Positions 5,552 to 9,702 of a stretch of DNA of 9,702 nt are shown in pieces. The stretch is from assembly GCA_050945315.1 (NCBI GenBank), contig JBMNSS010000101.1, forward strand, positions 1 through 9,702, read 5' to 3'. Within the stretch, counting starts at the first letter, position 1. The number at the start of each line of letters is the position of its first letter. The position numbers were made by a program, and so were the translations under genes. The notes beneath the pieces are model-generated. The model ran no database searches and was not told the origin of the DNA. It saw nothing but the letters and a program-made list of their open reading frames with translations. Source of the stretch: DTU080 sp050945315 (GTDB lineage: Bacteria; Bacillota; Limnochordia; DTU080).

Positions 5552-6755
5552 AGCCGCGAGTCGGATCGTTGATGTACACGTGTGTCACGGCACCGACAAG
5601 ACGGTTATTCTGCAGAATAGGGCTTCCCGACATACCTTGCACAATGCCGTTGGTCCGCCGTAACAGTCGCGGGTCTGTAACCTTAATCACCAGCCCTTTC
5701 CCGTTTGAACGAGACTGTCTGTGCACCTCGAGGATTTGGATCTGAAAGCGCTCTACGCTCTCACCGTCTAACACGGTGAGAATCTCAGCCGGACCAGGCT
5801 TCACCTCGTGAACCATGGCCACCGGTACGGGATCAAGGGCCTGCTCCGGGAAACGGAATAAGGTACCATAAATGCCAAAATGGGTATTGCGGTCAATCTT
5901 GCCCAAGGCGGCGGCCCCCTCGTCAAACAGCCCCATTTTTTCACCCGGACGTCCCTTCATCCCCGGCTGAATGCTGTGGATGTGAGCCGGTACGATACGA
6001 CCATCGTCGACTCTCACGGGTCGACGTTCTTCATTGGTGATCACGTGCCCCAGGGCTCCGAAACGGCGACTCTCGGCATCCCAGAAAGTGAGAGTGCCCA
6101 CCCCGGCAACCGGATCTTTGACCAGTATCCCCAGTAAAAAGCGATTCGCCCCTTCCTTGCTGTCACGTCCCAACACGGGTCTTACCTGCAGATGATGCAG
6201 TCTTCCGTCTCGCTGGACAACAACAGGCATAGCCAGGCCACGTCGGCCATAACTTGTCGCCTCTTCTTCAATCTGACTGGGATGAGCCAGTTCCGTTCCT
6301 CCGACTTTCAAGAGTACATCCCCCGCCTTAAGGCCGGCCTCCCGCGCCGGGTAGCAGCTTTTTCCGTCTACGGTTGTGACAGGAATGGTGCGCACCACCA
6401 AAAGCCCCGATGCAGAAAGGAGTATACCTACCGCTTGTCCCCCGGGCACGACGTGCATCTCCGGCACCACATGAATTCTGGCCGCCCGTACGGGCAAGAA
6501 TCCGAAAGCCCGCAACTGAAGGCTGTGCTCCCCCACTGTGGTTCCACATAACACACTGGCGCCGTCCGCATATGAGAGGATGCTTCCGCTGTCTGTTGTC
6601 ACCTCACTTACGGTAAACAGTGGACTTGTATGCAAAATATACTCCTGGCCAGGCAACAACCGGAGCTCACGCGGAAACAAGAAGACGTCGGGGGCAGCGA
6701 GCAGCAGCAAAAGCGCGAGCACACCCAGCACACCTGCGGCACCGGCCTTTGGCAA
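5463..6755 (-). CDS. spoIVB: SpoIVB serine peptidase (S55), sporulation signalling protease
   Basis: SpoIVB is made in the forespore, enters the intermembrane space and cleaves SpoIVFA, which frees SpoIVFB to process pro-sigma-K in the mother cell. The 430-residue length matches the family (about 426 in B. subtilis). Residues 8-28 are one hydrophobic signal/anchor. About 105-195 form the PDZ domain (AREAGLKAGDVLLKVGG at 137-153). About 205-412 form the S55 protease: GALGH with His237, Asp361 in KVTDPRLL, and Ser378 in GMSGSPI, corresponding to the B. subtilis His-Asp-Ser triad. NDPTRGFGILAEWM near 396-409 is family-typical. The start is TTG with GGAGGAGG seven bases upstream and is backed by the position of the hydrophobic anchor. 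The gene lies 67 bases after recN. Its last codons are the part repeated upstream of spo0A. Regulation by sigma-G/sigma-F is family knowledge; no promoter was identified here. Confidence 0.95.
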   Translation of the reverse strand: MPKAGAAGVLGVLALLLLLAAPDVFLFPRELRLLPGQEYILHTSPLFTVSEVTTDSGSILSYADGASVLCGTTVGEHSLQLRAFGFLPVRAARIHVVPEMHVVPGGQAVGILLSASGLLVVRTIPVTTVDGKSCYPAREAGLKAGDVLLKVGGTELAHPSQIEEEATSYGRRGLAMPVVVQRDGRLHHLQVRPVLGRDSKEGANRFLLGILVKDPVAGVGTLTFWDAESRRFGALGHVITNEERRPVRVDDGRIVPAHIHSIQPGMKGRPGEKMGLFDEGAAALGKIDRNTHFGIYGTLFRFPEQALDPVPVAMVHEVKPGPAEILTVLDGESVERFQIQILEVHRQSRSNGKGLVIKVTDPRLLRRTNGIVQGMSGSPILQNNRLVGAVTHVYINDPTRGFGILAEWMIYEAGIDLEPYESHVLLPQAS

Positions 6756-6762
6756 GATGTTT

Positions 6763-6770
6763 CCTCCTCC
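6763..6770 (-). promoter_or_regulatory. Shine-Dalgarno site deciding the spoIVB TTG start
   Basis: GGAGGAGG on the minus strand is seven bases from TTG 6755. It is the strongest ribosome site in the window and supports the rare TTG start. Confidence 0.8.
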
Positions 6771-6822
6771 CAGGCATCTGTCTGCCCGTTAGGATACCCG
6801 GGAGGGTCAGCTCAGTCTCTCG

Positions 6823-8526
6823 TTAACACCTGGCACCTTCCTGCGCAGAGGCCAGCATCTCCCTGGCATGTTCCAGGGTGGTGCGTGACTGTGTTCCGTC
6901 AAGCATCCGTGCCAGCTCGGCAATGCGTTCCTGTTCCGAAAGGAAACGCAACGACACTCGGGTTGATCCCTCGTGAGAAGTCTTGTCAATGTGGATATGA
7001 GCATCACCCGAGGCGGCGATCTGAGCCAAGTGAGTGACGCACAACACCTGCCGCTCCCTGGCCATGCCCCGCAATTTCTGAGCCACGGCCTGAGCCGTAC
7101 GCCCGCCGATGCCGGCATCAACTTCGTCGAAGACTATCGTCGGCACACCATAGACCGAAGCCAAGACGGACTTGAGTGACAAAAGCACCCGAGAGAGCTC
7201 TCCGCCTGAGGCCACCCTGGCCAGGGGACGGAGCTCTTCCCCGGGATTAGCGGATATGAGAAAATCGCATCGATCAAAGCCGGTCGGCCCCACCGACAGA
7301 CCCTGCACGTCATCAGTCTGCTCATCACAGGTCAAGCTCACACCGAATCTGGCTTTTTCCATGTTCAAGGCCCGCAGCTCTTCTTCCACCGCCGTCTCCA
7401 AGCGGGATGCGACTGTCCGGCGCTTCTCATGCAACGTCCGGGCGCGCTCAACCAGAGAGCTCGCCAACGCTTTAAGCCTGTCCTCCAACTCGGCAGCCCG
7501 CGTTTCGCTGGCCTCGAGACGCTCCAGCTCCTTTTCCGCCAAACCGGCGTACTCCAGTACTTCGCCTATGGTCGCCCCATATTTGCGCTTCAGTTCATGG
7601 ATAAGGCTAAGCCGGGCCTGGACTTCATCCAGTCGTCCCGGATCCATCTCGATCTCCTCGCGGCGATGTCGCACTTCCCGGGCCACATCCGCCAGGAGTG
7701 ATTCAACGCCCTCCAAGGACGCCAAAACACCGCCATAGGAAGGATCTATGCGCGACACCTCTCTCAGGTGAGCTATCGCCTGACCGACAAGGTCGGCGGC
7801 CGCACTGCTCTCGTTTTCGTAAAGGGCGGCATAGGCCGAATCCAGATGTCGGACCAACTCACCCGCGTTGACCAGTATCGTCTGCTCTCGTTCCAACTGC
7901 TCCTGTTCATCGGGCCGAAGCTGCGCCGCGGCAATCTCGTCAATCTGGTATCGCAAGAACTCCTGGCGCTGGATCCGTTCGCGCTCATTCTCGCCCAGTT
8001 CGATCCATTCACGCCGCATCTCATGATACGACTGCGCCAGCGCGGCCACCTCTTCGCGGAGCGCAAGAACCTCGCCGCCGCCGAAAGCATCGAGCATATC
8101 CAACTGCCGTGAAGAGACAAGCAAGCTTTGATGCTCATGCTGACTGTGAATATCCACGAGGTTTTCACCCAATTGCTGCAACAACGAAAGAGTCGCTATC
8201 TGTCCATTGACCCGATAGCGACTGCGACCCGTTCTAAGGATTTCCCGACTCAACACGCAACACTCTTCGGGGGTTATACCGGCTTGCCGCAAGAGCGCGT
8301 CCACCTTGGCGTTTGAGGCAAATGCCGCCTCCACGAGTGCCGATTCGGCTCCCGTTCGGATGACATCGGTCGCCACGACTCGGCCCCCAAGCACGGCCGC
8401 CAGGGCATCAACCACAATGGATTTTCCGGCACCCGTTTCACCGGTCAAGACCGTCAGGCCGTCGCGAAAGGAAATCTCAAGGCGATCGATCAATACAAAA
8501 TTCCTGATGTGAAGATCCAAGAGCAC
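6823..8526 (-). CDS. recN: DNA repair protein RecN (SMC-like ATPase)
   Basis: RecN is a cohesin-like SMC-family ATPase that gathers or tethers DNA ends during double-strand break repair with RecA. The 567 residues match the normal family length. The N-terminal lobe has Walker A GETGAGKS at 29-36. The middle (about 160-390) is the coiled-coil arm, rich in Glu, Arg and Leu. The C-terminal lobe has the ABC signature SGGELSR at 440-446, Walker B IVFDEVDAG with Asp467-Glu468, and the switch His in VTHLAQ near 499. The start is GTG at 8526 with GGAGG ten bases upstream; the opening LLDLHIRNFVLID matches the usual RecN N-terminus. It follows argR by 18 bases and precedes spoIVB by 67. The argR-recN-spoIVB order is standard in spore formers. 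Nothing about the protein looks broken. Confidence 0.97.
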   Translation of the reverse strand: MLLDLHIRNFVLIDRLEISFRDGLTVLTGETGAGKSIVVDALAAVLGGRVVATDVIRTGAESALVEAAFASNAKVDALLRQAGITPEECCVLSREILRTGRSRYRVNGQIATLSLLQQLGENLVDIHSQHEHQSLLVSSRQLDMLDAFGGGEVLALREEVAALAQSYHEMRREWIELGENERERIQRQEFLRYQIDEIAAAQLRPDEQEQLEREQTILVNAGELVRHLDSAYAALYENESSAAADLVGQAIAHLREVSRIDPSYGGVLASLEGVESLLADVAREVRHRREEIEMDPGRLDEVQARLSLIHELKRKYGATIGEVLEYAGLAEKELERLEASETRAAELEDRLKALASSLVERARTLHEKRRTVASRLETAVEEELRALNMEKARFGVSLTCDEQTDDVQGLSVGPTGFDRCDFLISANPGEELRPLARVASGGELSRVLLSLKSVLASVYGVPTIVFDEVDAGIGGRTAQAVAQKLRGMARERQVLCVTHLAQIAASGDAHIHIDKTSHEGSTRVSLRFLSEQERIAELARMLDGTQSRTTLEHAREMLASAQEGARC

Positions 8527-8544
8527 AGCCCCGCTCCCTCCACC

Positions 8545-9024
8545 CTATTTCATGGGCCGGCCCCACAGCCTATACAGTTCAGCCTCCAGCGCCAACGCCG
8601 CATCACGATGCTTGTCCGCGTCTTTTGGCTCACGGACCACGATCAGTATCACATCATCTCCCGCCAAAGTAGCCGCTATATCCCTGAATTCCACCTCATC
8701 GATACTGGCGGCCACCGCATTGGCTGAACCGGGAGTTGTCTTCACGACGAGCAGAGTTCCACTTCGCTCGATATCCACCACGAATTCGGCGAAGTTGCGC
8801 CTTGCCCGCCCCAGGGCGTCAGTAGTTGGGCTTAGAGGCTCAGCATAGCGGTAGACCGAACCGTCCGGCACTTTCACCAAGCTTAGCTCCCGGATGTCTC
8901 GCGATACTGTGGCCTGAGTCACCTCTATGCCCTCAGCAGCCAAAGCCTGCGCCAACTCATCCTGAGTTGTCACGATCCGCTCGGCAATGATTCGGCGAAT
9001 AGCCTCATGGCGCCGTCTCTTCAC
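8545..9024 (-). CDS. argR: Arginine repressor ArgR/AhrC
   Basis: ArgR is a hexameric, arginine-dependent DNA-binding regulator of arginine synthesis and breakdown. The 159 residues fit the family (about 150). Residues 1-65 are the winged helix-turn-helix domain, with ATVSRDIRELSLVKV at 38-52. About 85-155 form the oligomerisation and arginine-binding domain: TTPGSANAVAASID at 96-109 and TLAGDDVILIVV at 119-130, the family usually having GDDT where this has GDDV. The start is GTG 9024 with GGAGG seven bases upstream. A longer in-frame start at 9132 would add 36 residues foreign to the family and lie deep inside nadK. The gene overlaps the nadK end by 20 bases, and recN follows after 18. No ARG box was identified in the window. 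Confidence 0.95.
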   Translation of the reverse strand: MKRRRHEAIRRIIAERIVTTQDELAQALAAEGIEVTQATVSRDIRELSLVKVPDGSVYRYAEPLSPTTDALGRARRNFAEFVVDIERSGTLLVVKTTPGSANAVAASIDEVEFRDIAATLAGDDVILIVVREPKDADKHRDAALALEAELYRLWGRPMK

Positions 9025-9702
9025 GTTGGTGCCTCCAAACGTGTGGATTACGCAGATGCACACCCAGAACGTCATAAAACGTACGTCCGTCAAAATGAAT
9101 GAGTTTGGTGACGGCCCCGGCTCGGCGGACAAGAATCTGGTCGCCGACCATCAACCTTGTGCCGGGCTGTCCGTCGACACTCAGCAACAGTTCATCATCG
9201 TGGCCGAGAGTCTCCGCTATGATCCGGATTTCATCGTCGCCCCGCACCACAACGCTTCTGGCCCCCAATGAATGAGGGCAAATCGGAGTGACCACCATGG
9301 CATTCACGGCCGGGTGAACTACCGGGCCGCCCGCCGACAGTGAATAGGCGGTGGAACCGGTGGGCGTGGCCACGATAAGTCCGTCACCTATGAAATGACC
9401 CAGGGTCGAGTCTTCTATCGATGCTTCCAGACTGATCATGCGAGCAAAGGTGCCGCGGGCGATGACCACTTCATTCAGAGCCGGGTGCGAAGAATGACAC
9501 TTTCCATCGCGCCACACCCTGGCCTCGATCATCATTCGCTCCTCAATGGAGTACTCCCCGACCAAGAGCCGACGAATCGCTTCATCCAGCTCGTCCGGTT
9601 CAATGGCGGCCAAAAACCCGATCCGACCCAGATTGACGGCCAAGATGGGTATATCCAGGCCATAAAGAAGCCTCGACACCATAAGCAGCGCGCCGTCACC
9701 GC
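9005..9702 (-). CDS. nadK: NAD kinase, 5' end outside the window
   Basis: NadK phosphorylates NAD to NADP in the cytosol using ATP or polyphosphate. 231 residues are visible; full proteins have about 280-300, so roughly 50-70 N-terminal residues lie beyond the right edge. The frame enters at GDGALLMVSRL, the catalytic GGDG motif cut at its first Gly. It continues with NLGRIGFL, the NE motif in ALNEVVIARG, the signature DGLIVATPTGSTAYSLSAGG, and SVDGQPG near the NAD site. An internal ATG at 9682 should not be taken as the start because the GDG codons precede it. The stop TGA lies 20 bases inside argR. Placement before argR and recN matches many spore formers, in which dxs and tlyA often precede it. 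Confidence 0.96.
   Translation of the reverse strand, partial: GDGALLMVSRLLYGLDIPILAVNLGRIGFLAAIEPDELDEAIRRLLVGEYSIEERMMIEARVWRDGKCHSSHPALNEVVIARGTFARMISLEASIEDSTLGHFIGDGLIVATPTGSTAYSLSAGGPVVHPAVNAMVVTPICPHSLGARSVVVRGDDEIRIIAETLGHDDELLLSVDGQPGTRLMVGDQILVRRAGAVTKLIHFDGRTFYDVLGVHLRNPHVWRHQREETAP
9032..9036 (-). promoter_or_regulatory. Shine-Dalgarno site deciding the argR GTG start
   Basis: GGAGG on the minus strand is seven bases from GTG 9024 and lies inside the nadK coding end. It rules for the 159-residue form over the 195-residue one. Confidence 0.8.

Noticed and set aside
4904..5572. A 222-codon plus-strand open frame across the spoIVB-spo0A gap
   Set aside because: It runs antisense to spo0A, both repeat copies and the end of spoIVB. 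It has no ribosome site of the type used by the other genes, and its sequence is Arg/Pro/Cys-rich in the way of a shadow frame.
7172..7738. A 188-codon plus-strand frame
   Set aside because: It is antisense to recN, Ser/Arg-rich and without motifs; it is a shadow of the recN codon pattern.

Overview
The window is a tightly packed stretch of a spore-forming bacterium's chromosome, most likely a GC-rich Bacillota of the clostridial side (Clostridia, Peptococcia or Limnochordia grade). The evidence is the order nadK-argR-recN-spoIVB-spo0A, which is a classic endospore-former neighbourhood, together with Shine-Dalgarno sites of the GGAGG type and heavy use of GTG and TTG starts. Every gene lies on the minus strand, so transcription runs from high to low coordinates. 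No RNA genes, CRISPR array, insertion sequence with a transposase, or convincing Rho-independent terminator was seen.

In transcription order: a 5'-truncated NAD kinase (9005-9702, GDG motif at the window edge), ArgR (8545-9024), RecN (6823-8526), the sporulation protease SpoIVB (5463-6755), a 412-base gene-free gap, Spo0A (4166-5050), SteA (3096-4214), a SteB/MctB-like protein (2397-3080), a family 2 glycosyltransferase (1706-2395), a short MraY/WecA-type membrane sugar-phosphate transferase (903-1724), and the N-terminal 282 residues of a DinG-type Fe-S helicase (1-846, continuing past the left edge). Apart from the spoIVB-spo0A gap, neighbours overlap or lie within 70 bases of each other, so much of this is probably one or two polycistronic units with translational coupling.

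Functionally the genes fall into three blocks. The first is housekeeping: NADP supply, arginine control and DNA repair. The second is sporulation: Spo0A as master regulator and SpoIVB as the late forespore signal for sigma-K activation. The third is an apparent envelope or cell-separation block: SteA, SteB, a GT2 enzyme and a polyprenyl-phosphate sugar-phosphate transferase-like enzyme. In Actinobacteria nadK, recN, steA and a steB/mctB homologue are also neighbours; here spoIVB and spo0A sit between recN and steA.

The most unusual feature is the spoIVB-spo0A gap. The last part of spoIVB and the bases after its stop are repeated, imperfectly, just upstream of spo0A. The two copies lie about 384 bases apart and enclose about 275 bases of unrecognised, hairpin-rich sequence. 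The copy next to spo0A is decayed: it carries a 19-base deletion and in-frame stops, yet retains the spoIVB C-terminal codons with mostly silent changes. This looks like the scar of an insertion or recombination event at the spoIVB 3' end. Spo0A itself is atypical, with a Gln in the receiver's acidic pair, an altered loop after the phospho-Asp, and a tail of about 40 residues overlapping steA.
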